40,751 nt of DNA, from NCBI GenBank assembly GCA_937902105.1, contig CALGTP010000466.1, forward strand, positions 1-40,751, read 5' to 3'. Origin of the DNA: an uncultured Actinomycetes bacterium (lineage in GTDB: Bacteria; Actinomycetota; Acidimicrobiia; Acidimicrobiales; Ilumatobacteraceae). A program made the translations under genes and the position numbers. Shown here piece after piece: positions 21,425-27,835 of this stretch (within the stretch, counting starts at the first letter, position 1; the number at the start of each line of letters is the position of its first letter). The notes beneath the pieces were generated by a model that had not been told where the DNA came from, searched no databases, and saw only the letters and a program-made list of their open reading frames with translations.

Positions 21425-21489
21425 GCCCGTCCGTGGATCGCCGGGTCATCGCGGGTAGACCGCGCACCCCCTTTGCCCACGGGACGGGC
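21425..21489 (-). ncRNA. Short clamped RNA element C, upstream of tRNA-Arg
   Basis: The closing helix GCCCGUCC(C)GUGG / CCACGGACGGGC (21477-21489 with 21425-21436) has one bulged C and resembles the clamps of elements A and B. Inside is a GC-rich hairpin (GCGCGG / CCCGCG). It lies 9 bases before the tRNA acceptor, between the tRNA and the ERF gene, with no room for a gene. It may be a processing site for the tRNA or a third member of the family. Confidence 0.55.
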
Positions 21490-21500
21490 AGAAACTTCGG

Positions 21501-22109
21501 CTAGAACGGGATCTCCGACAGCTTGTCGAACCCGTCGTCCGGCGGGTATTCCTGCCCGACCGTGGTGGCCGGGGCGTCCTTGGCCTTCAGGTAGCACGGG
21601 TAGCAGGTCGTCTCGTAAGATGCCTTCGGGGTCCACGACTTCCCGCATCCGGGACAGACCTTGGTGCCGAGCTGGGCCTGGACCGGGGCCGTCGGCTTGG
21701 ACGCCTGTACAGGCTGATTCTGGGCCGTGGGAGCGACCTGGGAGGCGTGGTTGCCGTCATCATCTTCGGCCTCCAGGAGGAACAGGCTGACCAGGGAGTA
21801 GCGTCGGAGGTACGTGATCGCGCCCCCGAGCTTCTGCACGTCCTGCATCGCCGGGATCGGGAAGGACCACGACCTCTCCTCCCCGGAGTCCGGGTCCGCG
21901 ACGGTCGTAACGATGTTCCCGCCGTCCAGCCCCTGCGTTACCACGAGCCCGGCCTCGTTCAGCACGGGTCGGAGCATTGCCACGACCGAGTTGATGTCGA
22001 AATACCTTGCGACCTTCCCGTTGTTCTTGAACGCCGGGTTCGTCTCGTCCTTCGGGATCGGCTTGATAGCCTTCTGTACCTTCAGCATCTTGGCGAGTAG
22101 TAATTTCAT
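21501..22109 (-). CDS. erf-like: ERF-family single-strand annealing protein with zinc finger and SSB-like tail
   Basis: A 202-residue protein. The ERF core is about residues 1-120: NGKVARYFDINSVVAMLRPV and GGAITYLRRYSLVSLF are the conserved helix and strand blocks, ending in EAEDDDGNHA. A Pro/Gln/Thr linker (about 125-150) leads to a CPGC...CYPC zinc finger (about 155-175). The last residues, DDGFDKLSEIPF, resemble the acidic SSB tip that recruits repair proteins. Probable role: annealing of single strands in phage recombination and genome circularisation, close to the RusA-like resolvase. Confidence 0.85.
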   Translation of the reverse strand: MKLLLAKMLKVQKAIKPIPKDETNPAFKNNGKVARYFDINSVVAMLRPVLNEAGLVVTQGLDGGNIVTTVADPDSGEERSWSFPIPAMQDVQKLGGAITYLRRYSLVSLFLLEAEDDDGNHASQVAPTAQNQPVQASKPTAPVQAQLGTKVCPGCGKSWTPKASYETTCYPCYLKAKDAPATTVGQEYPPDDGFDKLSEIPF

Positions 22110-22110
22110 A

Positions 22111-22428
22111 TTATGAGGTTACCTTTCCCATTTCCTTGCCGACGAGCATGAACCGATAGATCAGCTTCGACGGGGTGAGGCCGTTCTCCTTGGCCACATC
22201 CCCGATGTATTTTCCCGCCACCCATTCGCGCCACATGGAAACGTCGTTCTCCGTCACGGAGTAGGTGTTCTTCGGATTTCTGGGCTTTCCGCTGCGCTTC
22301 TTCGACGCCTGGTACCTGTCGAGGAGATCGGACAGCTTCTCGGTCCCCATGAAACGATGGAGAACCGAGGTCTGGAACGTTACCGGGAACAGCTTTCCGT
22401 CCGCTGAATATAGTTTCTTTACGCTCAT
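22111..22428 (-). CDS. Early protein with possible HTH, unknown
   Basis: A 105-residue basic protein starting MSVKKLYSADGKLF; start overlaps the upstream stop (ATGA). The stretch VTENDVSMWREWVAGKYIGDVAKENGLTPSKL (described: Trp-rich helix then IGDVAKENGL turn-helix) looks like a small helix-turn-helix, so it may bind DNA. It sits directly before the ERF gene, with one base between stop and next start. A longer start at 22440 breaks the coupled ATGA and is less likely. Confidence 0.6.
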   Translation of the reverse strand: MSVKKLYSADGKLFPVTFQTSVLHRFMGTEKLSDLLDRYQASKKRSGKPRNPKNTYSVTENDVSMWREWVAGKYIGDVAKENGLTPSKLIYRFMLVGKEMGKVTS

Positions 22429-22709
22429 ACGATTGGGCACCCGTTACTGGTTAGAATTATTTTCGCCCCCTCCATGTTTCCCTCCGACACCGCCGTGATG
22501 AGGGCGGAGGCGGCGGTCTTCGTGAGGTTGGACCTCATCCAGACCATCAGGTTCCAGTCGCTCCAGTCGAACTCGCCCTCCGGCTTGCCGGGCATGTTCC
22601 TCCACGCGGGAGGGAGCCACGTCGAGGCCCAGCCCTTCGCGGAGTTCCCGAGCTGGTAGCAGACCATCGAGAACTGGCGCTCCGTCATCCTTTCCGTGTT
22701 GATGTCCAT
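22425..22709 (-). CDS. Early protein, unknown
   Basis: A 94-residue soluble protein, Trp-rich in the middle (GWASTWLPPAWRNM, DWSDWNLMVWM), beginning MDINTERMTERQ. It has no cysteine cluster or membrane helix. Coupled by a four-base overlap to the HTH-like gene below. Its place as an early gene just upstream of the recombination genes suggests a replication or recombination accessory, but this is inference. Confidence 0.6.
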   Translation of the reverse strand: MDINTERMTERQFSMVCYQLGNSAKGWASTWLPPAWRNMPGKPEGEFDWSDWNLMVWMRSNLTKTAASALITAVSEGNMEGAKIILTSNGCPIV

Positions 22710-22710
22710 A

Positions 22711-22812
22711 CTAGTTTGCGAAACCCGTGAGAATTATCAGCGCGGGCAGGAGCCAGAGTTCCCATCCCGGGCGGTACGCCTTCCGGCACGCCCTCCATCC
22801 GAGGCCCCTCAT
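22711..22812 (-). CDS. 33-residue membrane peptide
   Basis: MRGLGWRACRKAYRPGWE precedes one hydrophobic helix (LWLLPALIILTGFAN). The ATG overlaps the stop of the zinc-binding gene above by four bases, and the stop is one base before the next start, so coupling favours a real gene. Function unknown. Too short for routine calling. Confidence 0.5.
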   Translation of the reverse strand: MRGLGWRACRKAYRPGWELWLLPALIILTGFAN

Positions 22813-23084
22813 ACGGCCCGGCACCCGGTGCAGTGGGTGGAGTTCGGGTGGGCGCAGGGGTCGCCCTGCGTTCCGCAGTGTCTGCACTTCGCGGGAACGC
22901 CGTCCTCGGAGTACACGAGGTCCCGCGTCAGGCAGGCCCCCCTCCGGCACCGAGCCTCCGTGTCGTCCCCCGTGAGGAAGGCGAACTTGCTCCAGGCGTG
23001 GCGGGCGTGAATCTCGTTCGCCCTGTTTGTCTCGGCCATCTGCTCCAACATCTCCCTCGAATGATCCTCGTCGAATGGTTCCAT
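22809..23084 (-). CDS. First early-operon gene, Cys/His-rich protein
   Basis: A 91-residue protein. The acidic N-terminal helix (MEPFDEDHSREMLEQMAE) is followed by about seven cysteines with histidines, including CRHCG and HCTGC pairs, so a zinc-binding module is likely. Being first after the strong leftward promoter it should be expressed early and may act on host transcription or defence. The start is in caatATG, about 24 bases below the promoter's likely start. No family is recognised. Confidence 0.65.
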   Translation of the reverse strand: MEPFDEDHSREMLEQMAETNRANEIHARHAWSKFAFLTGDDTEARCRRGACLTRDLVYSEDGVPAKCRHCGTQGDPCAHPNSTHCTGCRAV

Positions 23085-23113
23085 ATTGCAATGCCTGAGT
23101 GACTTATAACCCT

Positions 23114-23142
23114 ATTGTACGCGGTACATAGAGACTTGTCAA
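23114..23142 (-). promoter_or_regulatory. Main leftward early promoter with palindromic operator
   Basis: Minus strand TTGACA (23137-23142), a 17-base spacer and TACAAT (23114-23119), near consensus. The palindrome TGTAC-CGC-GTACA overlaps the -10 and is a probable repressor site. It drives the block down to the terminator at 16986. Confidence 0.85.
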
Positions 23143-23177
23143 TAGTTGTTTTGCTAAGAAAAACCTTTGTTTTGTCC

Positions 23178-23186
23178 TGTGGATAA
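23178..23186 (-). promoter_or_regulatory. Single perfect DnaA box
   Basis: TGTGGATAA here is TTATCCACA on the other strand, the perfect 9-mer for bacterial DnaA. It lies in the A/T-rich divergent control region. One box alone is not proof of an origin. Confidence 0.5.
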
Positions 23187-23205
23187 AGTTATATATGTTC
23201 TAGTA

Positions 23206-23235
23206 TTGACATTCCGACAACCTAGGATGTATGAT
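23206..23235 (+). promoter_or_regulatory. Rightward promoter giving a leaderless transcript
   Basis: TTGACA (23206-23211), an 18-base spacer and TATGAT (23230-23235). Eight bases separate the -10 from the ATG at 23244. It is divergent from the main early promoter, sharing one control region. Confidence 0.75.
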
Positions 23236-23243
23236 GTCGTTGT

Positions 23244-23882
23244 ATGAGGGAACACACAAAAAGGAACAATTCCATCAAGGATGATATGTCCAGGGGATGG
23301 TCTGTCAGTAGCCTTGCAAAAAAGTACGGATTGACCAGGCAAAGGATCCACCAGATCGTTTCTCCCGCAAAGAAAAAAGGTTCTGGACCAACGGATACGG
23401 AATATTGGATTGATGAGATTGCCCGCATCCTATCGTCGAGAGATGAAAGATCGTCACGGGTCGGAGAAAAAAATACGCCGACGACAAGGAAGCGTGGAAA
23501 GACCGTGTGTAGTGGTGTTGGAAAGCTTGGACAGACAATGTTCTCGTCAAAGATGTCCGACCTCGGACTTTCATGCTCCGACGTCAGTGAGACTGAAATA
23601 TACGACTTCATGGTCGAGGGATGCCGCGTCGAGGTAAAGACGGCATCACTCTCAAAGGACGGGTCATGGACGTTCGACTTCACAAGGAATAAGGGCAACT
23701 TCGACGTATTGGCGGCGTGCGGGATATACGAGGGTAGCCCGTACTGGATGATAGTCCCGGCCGAGGAGCTTGCCACCATCGTGTCCATAGGTACCACGCC
23801 GTTTTCCAAGTTCAAGTCGTGGGCAAGATGGTCTACGTTCATCAACAGGTGGGACTTGCTTTCCAACAAAAAAGTCGTATAA
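23244..23882 (+). CDS. HTH plus PD-(D/E)XK-like nuclease fusion
   Basis: A 212-residue protein. Residues about 18-45 are a helix-turn-helix (SVSSLAKKYGLTRQRIHQIV) as in resolvase/sigma-type regulators, and the linker is Arg/Ser/Lys-rich. The C-terminal domain (about 90-212) has IYDFMVEGCRVEVKTASL, where the Asp and the E-x-K fit the PD-(D/E)XK nuclease core, followed by FDFTRNKGNFDV. It is transcribed divergently from the early operon and from a leaderless promoter, so it may regulate as well as cut. Base use is clearly more A/T-rich than neighbouring genes, suggesting recent acquisition. A restriction-like or homing role is possible. Confidence 0.65.
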   Translation: MREHTKRNNSIKDDMSRGWSVSSLAKKYGLTRQRIHQIVSPAKKKGSGPTDTEYWIDEIARILSSRDERSSRVGEKNTPTTRKRGKTVCSGVGKLGQTMFSSKMSDLGLSCSDVSETEIYDFMVEGCRVEVKTASLSKDGSWTFDFTRNKGNFDVLAACGIYEGSPYWMIVPAEELATIVSIGTTPFSKFKSWARWSTFINRWDLLSNKKVV

Positions 23883-23894
23883 TTGAAAGGATTA

Positions 23895-23995
23895 GCTGGG
23901 CATCATGCACCATGCCCAGCCTAAGAAAGCTATCAAATCTCTCCGTGCCCTGACGTAAGTCTGGGGGTGCAACGGGGAGAGCTGATAGCTTTTTT
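23895..23995 (+). promoter_or_regulatory. Two-hairpin leader with intrinsic terminator abutting the rep start codon
   Basis: Hairpin 1: GCTGGGCAT (23895-23903) with ATGCCCAGC (23912-23920). Hairpin 2: AAGCTATCA (23927-23935) with TGATAGCTT (23983-23991) plus inner CTCTCC/GGAGAG, ending in TTTTTT (23990-23995). The next base starts the ATG of the replication gene. It looks like a terminator for the upstream gene or an attenuator or riboswitch-like control of the initiator. Confidence 0.65.
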
Positions 23996-24514
23996 ATGAC
24001 AAACGGATGGATCAAGCTGCATAGGAAGCTCCTGGACAACCCGGTCGTGATGCGCGACGGCGACCACCTGGCGATCTGGACGTGGATACTGCTCCACTCG
24101 ATGCACGAGAGCCGAAGCGTGATTTTCAGGGGAAAGTCCCTCGCTCTTCTTCCCGGACAGCGCACCGTCGGGCGCAAGGAAATAGCCGACGACTTGAAGA
24201 TTTCCGAGTCGAAGGTACAGCGAGTGCTAAAGTTCTTCGAAAGTGAACAGCTAATTGAACAGCTAATGAGTGCTGATTGTCGGCTAATCTCAGTCAAGAA
24301 ATGGAAGACTTACCAAGGAAGTGAACAGCTAAGTGAACAGCTAGTGAACAGCTCGCGAACAGCTAGTGAACAGCTAGTGAACACTAAAGAAGAATGTAAG
24401 AAGGTAAAGAATGATAAGAATATACTCGCTTCGCAAAAAAAACCTTCCATGAAGATGGACGGGTATCCGAACTGTCGGACGTGCGGAAAACCCGAGCCGA
24501 TGTGCGTCTGTTGA
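23996..24514 (+). CDS. Replication initiator-like protein
   Basis: A 172-residue protein. The N-terminal 90 residues match winged-helix phage replication proteins (GWIKLHRKLLDNPVV, ALLPGQRTVGRKEIADDL, ISESKVQRVLKFFESEQ), with the recognition helix near SESKVQRVL. The middle repeats SEQL/EQLV because it is encoded by iterons (24243-24385). The C-terminus ends with a possible zinc knuckle (CRTCGKPEPMCVC). As in lambda O, the initiator gene probably contains its own origin. No helicase loader is seen, so host replication proteins are presumably recruited directly. The start lies directly after a T-run. Confidence 0.75.
   Translation: MTNGWIKLHRKLLDNPVVMRDGDHLAIWTWILLHSMHESRSVIFRGKSLALLPGQRTVGRKEIADDLKISESKVQRVLKFFESEQLIEQLMSADCRLISVKKWKTYQGSEQLSEQLVNSSRTASEQLVNTKEECKKVKNDKNILASQKKPSMKMDGYPNCRTCGKPEPMCVC
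24243..24385 (+). repeat. Iterons inside rep gene; probable replication origin
   Basis: GTGAACAGCT repeats at 24243, 24255 (TTGAACAGCT), 24321, 24333, 24344, 24355 (GCGAACAGCT), 24366 and a partial copy at 24377. In the main cluster the spacing is 11-12 bases, one helical turn, so proteins would bind on one face. The flanks are more A/T-rich. Confidence 0.75.
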
Positions 24515-24725
24515 TAACGTATGGTATGGTTGCCCTTGCAACGCCCGCCCTCCCGTGGAAACCATGGAAGAACGACGGGCTGGCTCCTTCCGTGGGGTAC
24601 CTGGCCCCACCGTTCGCGGCTCCTACTGCGCGTAACCATGGGACACGGCCACTCTCAAGGGAGCGCGGGGGCAACCGAAACAAAAACGGCCAACCCCCGC
24701 AACGGGGCCGACGACCATTTCCAAT
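24515..24725. other. Spacer after rep gene with hairpins, coding uncertain
   Basis: The rightward frame that reaches the glycosyltransferase is open here but reads unlike a protein (Pro/Arg-rich). The spacer has two hairpins: GTGGGG/CCCCAC near 24594 and GCGGGGG/CCCCCGC near 24664. It may hold a small ORF or a regulatory RNA; I can support neither. Confidence 0.35.
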
Positions 24726-24878
24726 ATGCAGGACGAACTTTGCGCCTACTGCCCCCTCGGGGCCGTGTGGACGATATACAAAAAGAAGATCTGCGAGTCC
24801 CCGGAGTGCCGGGCGCTCGCGGAGGCCGACTATAACCCAGACGCCCACAGGACGCCGCGTTCCTGCCGTGGCGGATAA
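24726..24878 (+). CDS. 50-residue Cys-containing protein
   Basis: MQDELCAYCPLGAVWTIYKK, then CESPECR and a final Cys give C-x2-C ... C-x4-C metal-binding spacing. It starts in the recurrent ccaatATG context. It lies between the replication gene and the 41-residue ORF. Function unknown; coding is supported by the start context and cysteine pattern only. Confidence 0.5.
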   Translation: MQDELCAYCPLGAVWTIYKKKICESPECRALAEADYNPDAHRTPRSCRGG

Positions 24879-24889
24879 CCGAAGCGCGT

Positions 24890-25015
24890 ATGCAGACCGT
24901 CGCAGAGCTGGTAGCCGAGCTTCTGAAGCTTCCCCAGGACGACCTGGTGGACGTGAAGGTGGCGCACTCGTTCAGGTTCGAGCACTTTCCGGCGGAGAAG
25001 AGGGACGGGGTGTGA
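24890..25015 (+). CDS. 41-residue acidic helical protein
   Basis: MQTVAELVAELLKLPQDD followed by a short strand-like part ending EKRDGV. It starts in gtATG, and its TGA overlaps the GTG start of the glycosyltransferase, so the two are probably coupled. The LP..D.V.V pattern (LPQDDLVDVKV) is common in small phage proteins of unknown role. Confidence 0.5.
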   Translation: MQTVAELVAELLKLPQDDLVDVKVAHSFRFEHFPAEKRDGV

Positions 25016-26049
25016 GGATCGCATTCCTGTGGGACTGGGACATCGTCCCGGAGCACGCCATCGGCTGGAAGGACGGCCTCGCCGCCGCCCTCCGCATCCT
25101 GATGACGCGCCACGAGGTCGCGTTCTTCGCGGTGGGGACCCATGCCGACTATCCCCACGAGTACTTCACGATCCGCTCAAGGGTCGCCGGGGACGAGCTG
25201 GTGGGCGAGATCCGCGATTACAAGCCGGACGTCATCCTCCACTGGGGGGACATGACCCGTCCGCACGCCAAGCCCCTCGCGTCGCTGGGGATCCCGATGG
25301 CGATCTGCTTCGCCGGGGGCAACACGGCCGGTCCGAACCGCTACTGCTTCGGCCACGTCTTCGTCGAGAACGAGGAGTACAGGGCCAAGTTCCTCGCGGA
25401 GGAGCCGGACCTGCCGGTGACGATCGCGTTCGGGGCGAACACGGGACTGTTCCAGGAGCTAGGAAACGCCCCCAGGACGCTCGACGCGGTCTTCCCCGCC
25501 GTATTCGCCGACTGGAAGCGACACGGCCTGTTCCTGGAGGCCACAAGAGGCATGAGGACGATGTGCGCGGGCTTCATGTACCCCGTCTCCGAGAGGTACT
25601 GCTGGGAGAGGCCGATGGAATCGGGGGTCGTCGTGATGCCGAACGTCAACGCCGAGGCGAGCAGGATGATGATGGTCCAGTCGAAGTGCGTGCTGATAAC
25701 CTCCAAGAACGTGGGAGGCTCCCAGCGCACGGTGCTGGAGGCCCTGGCGTGCAACACCCCCGTGGTCGTCATGTCGGACAACGAGAAGTGCTGCGAATAT
25801 CTCAGGGACGCGGGGTGCGAGGACTGGATCGTCGATCCCGAGCCGGAGAAGATCCGGGAAAAGATCATCCGCCTGGTGCCGAGGAACACCAGGGACAGGA
25901 TCATGGGAAGGTGGGACGAGGAGACGTACGCGAAGAATGTCGAGGAGGGGCTTTTGAAACTATTGGAAACCTATGCCGACGTCGTTCCTGGGAAGCGTGG
26001 AGAGGATCGTGGGGATCTCGGTCGAGCTGAACCCGAAGAGGGTCCTTGA
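25012..26049 (+). CDS. Glycosyltransferase (GT-B fold, GT4-like)
   Basis: A 345-residue protein beginning VRIAFLWDWD at a GTG that overlaps the preceding stop; the ORF is open further upstream, but that part is not protein-like. The second half holds the donor-binding block of GT-B enzymes: SKNVGGSQRTVLEALACNTPVVV and the following Asp/Glu pair (about residues 230-260). It probably transfers a sugar from a nucleotide donor to a host or virion acceptor. It overlaps the methyltransferase gene downstream by 77 bases, so its last 25 residues (acidic) may be shared coding. It is one of three glycosyltransferase genes in the window. Confidence 0.75.
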   Translation: MRIAFLWDWDIVPEHAIGWKDGLAAALRILMTRHEVAFFAVGTHADYPHEYFTIRSRVAGDELVGEIRDYKPDVILHWGDMTRPHAKPLASLGIPMAICFAGGNTAGPNRYCFGHVFVENEEYRAKFLAEEPDLPVTIAFGANTGLFQELGNAPRTLDAVFPAVFADWKRHGLFLEATRGMRTMCAGFMYPVSERYCWERPMESGVVVMPNVNAEASRMMMVQSKCVLITSKNVGGSQRTVLEALACNTPVVVMSDNEKCCEYLRDAGCEDWIVDPEPEKIREKIIRLVPRNTRDRIMGRWDEETYAKNVEEGLLKLLETYADVVPGKRGEDRGDLGRAEPEEGP

Positions 26050-26479
26050 GATCGGCCCCGGACACGGGAAGTACGGGTGCCTCCTGATGGAGTACACGTC
26101 CGCTACCGTGGACGCCGTCGAGGTCTTCGAGCCGTACGTGAGGGACTTCAAGCTGAAGGCCAAGTACGACAGGGTGACCGTGGGCAACGGCCTGGAGGCC
26201 GACCTGTCGGGATACGACCTCGTCCTGCTGATCGACGTGATCGAGCACTGGGAGAAGCCGGACGGCCTGGCGTTCCTGCGGAGGGCGACGGAAGGCGGGG
26301 CGACGGTCCTCGTGTCCACGCCGAGGGGATTCTTCCCGCAGGGCGCGGTGAACGGGAACGAGTGGGAGACGCACAGGTCCGCGTGGAACAGCCCGGACCT
26401 TGACGGACTGCGGTTCGACGACCGCTCCACGCAGGACAGCTTCGTCTGGATATTCCGCCCGAGCGACGCCAATCCGTGA
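25973..26479 (+). CDS. SAM-dependent small-molecule methyltransferase
   Basis: A 168-residue class I enzyme: SAM-binding VLEIGPGHGKYG (about residues 23-34), acidic residue after beta-2 (AVEVFEP) and LLIDVIEHWEK as motif post-II. No DNA-methylase motif IV, so the substrate is probably a sugar or metabolite. Location next to a glycosyltransferase suggests methylation of the same glycan. The start is in cctATG; the overlap with the upstream gene suggests coupling. Confidence 0.75.
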   Translation: MPTSFLGSVERIVGISVELNPKRVLEIGPGHGKYGCLLMEYTSATVDAVEVFEPYVRDFKLKAKYDRVTVGNGLEADLSGYDLVLLIDVIEHWEKPDGLAFLRRATEGGATVLVSTPRGFFPQGAVNGNEWETHRSAWNSPDLDGLRFDDRSTQDSFVWIFRPSDANP

Positions 26480-26485
26480 TATAAT
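26477..26485 (+). promoter_or_regulatory. Extended -10 promoter of late block
   Basis: TGA-TATAAT, a perfect extended -10, at the stop of the SAM methyltransferase. No clear -35. It lies 29 bases before the ATG at 26515. Confidence 0.55.
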
Positions 26486-26514
26486 GTCGGCATTAACGCC
26501 TAATTTTCAACGAT

Positions 26515-27204
26515 ATGGGAAAGTTTGACAGCGTCAGGACGGAGGACAGGACGATCCTCGCGTCAGCGGAGAGGTCCGCCACGAACTCGTCGGAAATCCA
26601 GAACAACGACTCCGCCAGGGGAGTTCTCGTCGTCCTCAATGTGACGGAGGTCACGGACGCGACGAACGAGGTGCAGTCGCTCCTCGTGGACGCCACGGCC
26701 GGAACGTACACCCTCACGTTCGGCGCGGACACGACGGGGGCGCTCGCGTACAACGCGGACGCCGCCACCGTGGAGACGGCGCTCCGGGCGCTCACTTCCG
26801 TGGGAGGCGCCAACGTGAGCGTCGCCCCCGCAGGACCCGGGATGACCATCACGTTCAACGGAGCGCTCGCCGCGCAGAACGTCGCGCAGATCACCGCCGA
26901 CAGCTCGTCGCTCACGGGCAACACGGCCACGGCCTCCGTCATCACGACGACCCAGGGATCGGCGGCGACCTCGCTCACGCTGTCCGTCACGGGAACGGAT
27001 CCCGCCTCGGGAGCAAGCGTCACCCTCCTCACGGGCGCGGCGGTAACCTCGATCTCAACGAACTCCTACCGGATCTACCCGGGCCTGACGGCGGTGGCCA
27101 ACGCGACGGCCAGCGACGTCCTCCCGAAGACGTGGAAGGTCACGGTGACCCACGGCGGATCCGTGGCATCGACCTATTCCGTGGGCGCGTGCCTGCTCGC
27201 CTAG
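26515..27204 (+). CDS. Ser/Thr/Ala-rich structural protein
   Basis: A 229-residue protein. After a charged head (1-30) the chain is beta-rich with the pattern TYTLTFGADTTGALAYNADAATV...ALRALTSVGGANVSV, seen in phage surface and decoration proteins with an Ig-like or bacterial adhesin-like fold. No catalytic motif. It follows an extended -10 and starts the late block together with a glycosyltransferase, so it may be the glycosylated acceptor; that is inference. Confidence 0.6.
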   Translation: MGKFDSVRTEDRTILASAERSATNSSEIQNNDSARGVLVVLNVTEVTDATNEVQSLLVDATAGTYTLTFGADTTGALAYNADAATVETALRALTSVGGANVSVAPAGPGMTITFNGALAAQNVAQITADSSSLTGNTATASVITTTQGSAATSLTLSVTGTDPASGASVTLLTGAAVTSISTNSYRIYPGLTAVANATASDVLPKTWKVTVTHGGSVASTYSVGACLLA

Positions 27205-27205
27205 C

Positions 27206-27832
27206 ATGAGGATCAGCGTGATAACTCCCAGCATCCGACCAAAGGGCCTTGAGACGGCGTTCAGGACCCTCCAGGCCCAGACGATGCCGAGGGACGAGTG
27301 GGAATGGCTCCCGAGGCTTTCCATACCGGGAGAGAGGCCGGACCTCTGCGCCCAGGTGAACGCCGCGCTCCGGGAGGCCAGGGGGGAGCTGGTAGTATTC
27401 CTCCAGGACCACATCGAGATCGGGCCGGACGCGCTTGAGAGGTGCTGGAAGTTTCACGAGGAACACCCGGAGGCCTGCGTCACGATGCCGGTTGGAAAGA
27501 CGACGCCGGACGGCATAGCGTGGGACTGGAGGAAATACAGGGAGCCGGGATCGCAGGCCAAGTACGACGAGTTCGAGATAGACTTCGGGATGGCCCCCGG
27601 GAAGGCGATCAGGAAGACGGCCTTCGACCTGCGCTACGACGACGGGTTCGGATGGGAAAACGTGGACAGCGCGTACCTGATGTCCAAGGAGGGAATGAGG
27701 TTCCTCGTCGATCCCTCCAATCCCGCCGTCGCCTTCGACCACGACGCGCACGAGACGCACCCGTACAGGAGGAAGTCCAACGCGGGGCTGTGGGCTAGGA
27801 GGAAGGCCGCCATCGACCTGATGTACGAATAG
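27206..27832 (+). CDS. GT2-family glycosyltransferase
   Basis: A 208-residue GT-A type protein beginning MRISVITPSIRP (first strand and nucleotide loop). FLQDHIEIGP supplies the acidic metal-binding position of the DXD region (about residues 60-75), and the GFGWENVDSAYLM block near residue 150 holds the catalytic ED-like acidic residues. It is short but within the GT2 range. It is not preceded by T at -1 (ctagcATG), an exception here. The neighbours, a structural protein and a DNA methyltransferase, suggest modification of virion or DNA. Confidence 0.75.
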   Translation: MRISVITPSIRPKGLETAFRTLQAQTMPRDEWEWLPRLSIPGERPDLCAQVNAALREARGELVVFLQDHIEIGPDALERCWKFHEEHPEACVTMPVGKTTPDGIAWDWRKYREPGSQAKYDEFEIDFGMAPGKAIRKTAFDLRYDDGFGWENVDSAYLMSKEGMRFLVDPSNPAVAFDHDAHETHPYRRKSNAGLWARRKAAIDLMYE

Positions 27833-27835
27833 ACT

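Noticed and set aside
23178..23186. Control region as the replication origin
   Set aside because: A single DnaA box is weak; the iterons within the rep gene are a better origin candidate.
24481..25011. N-terminal extension of the glycosyltransferase
   Set aside because: The in-frame sequence is Pro/Arg/Gly-rich and unlike a protein, while two small ORFs with good start contexts occupy the same DNA.
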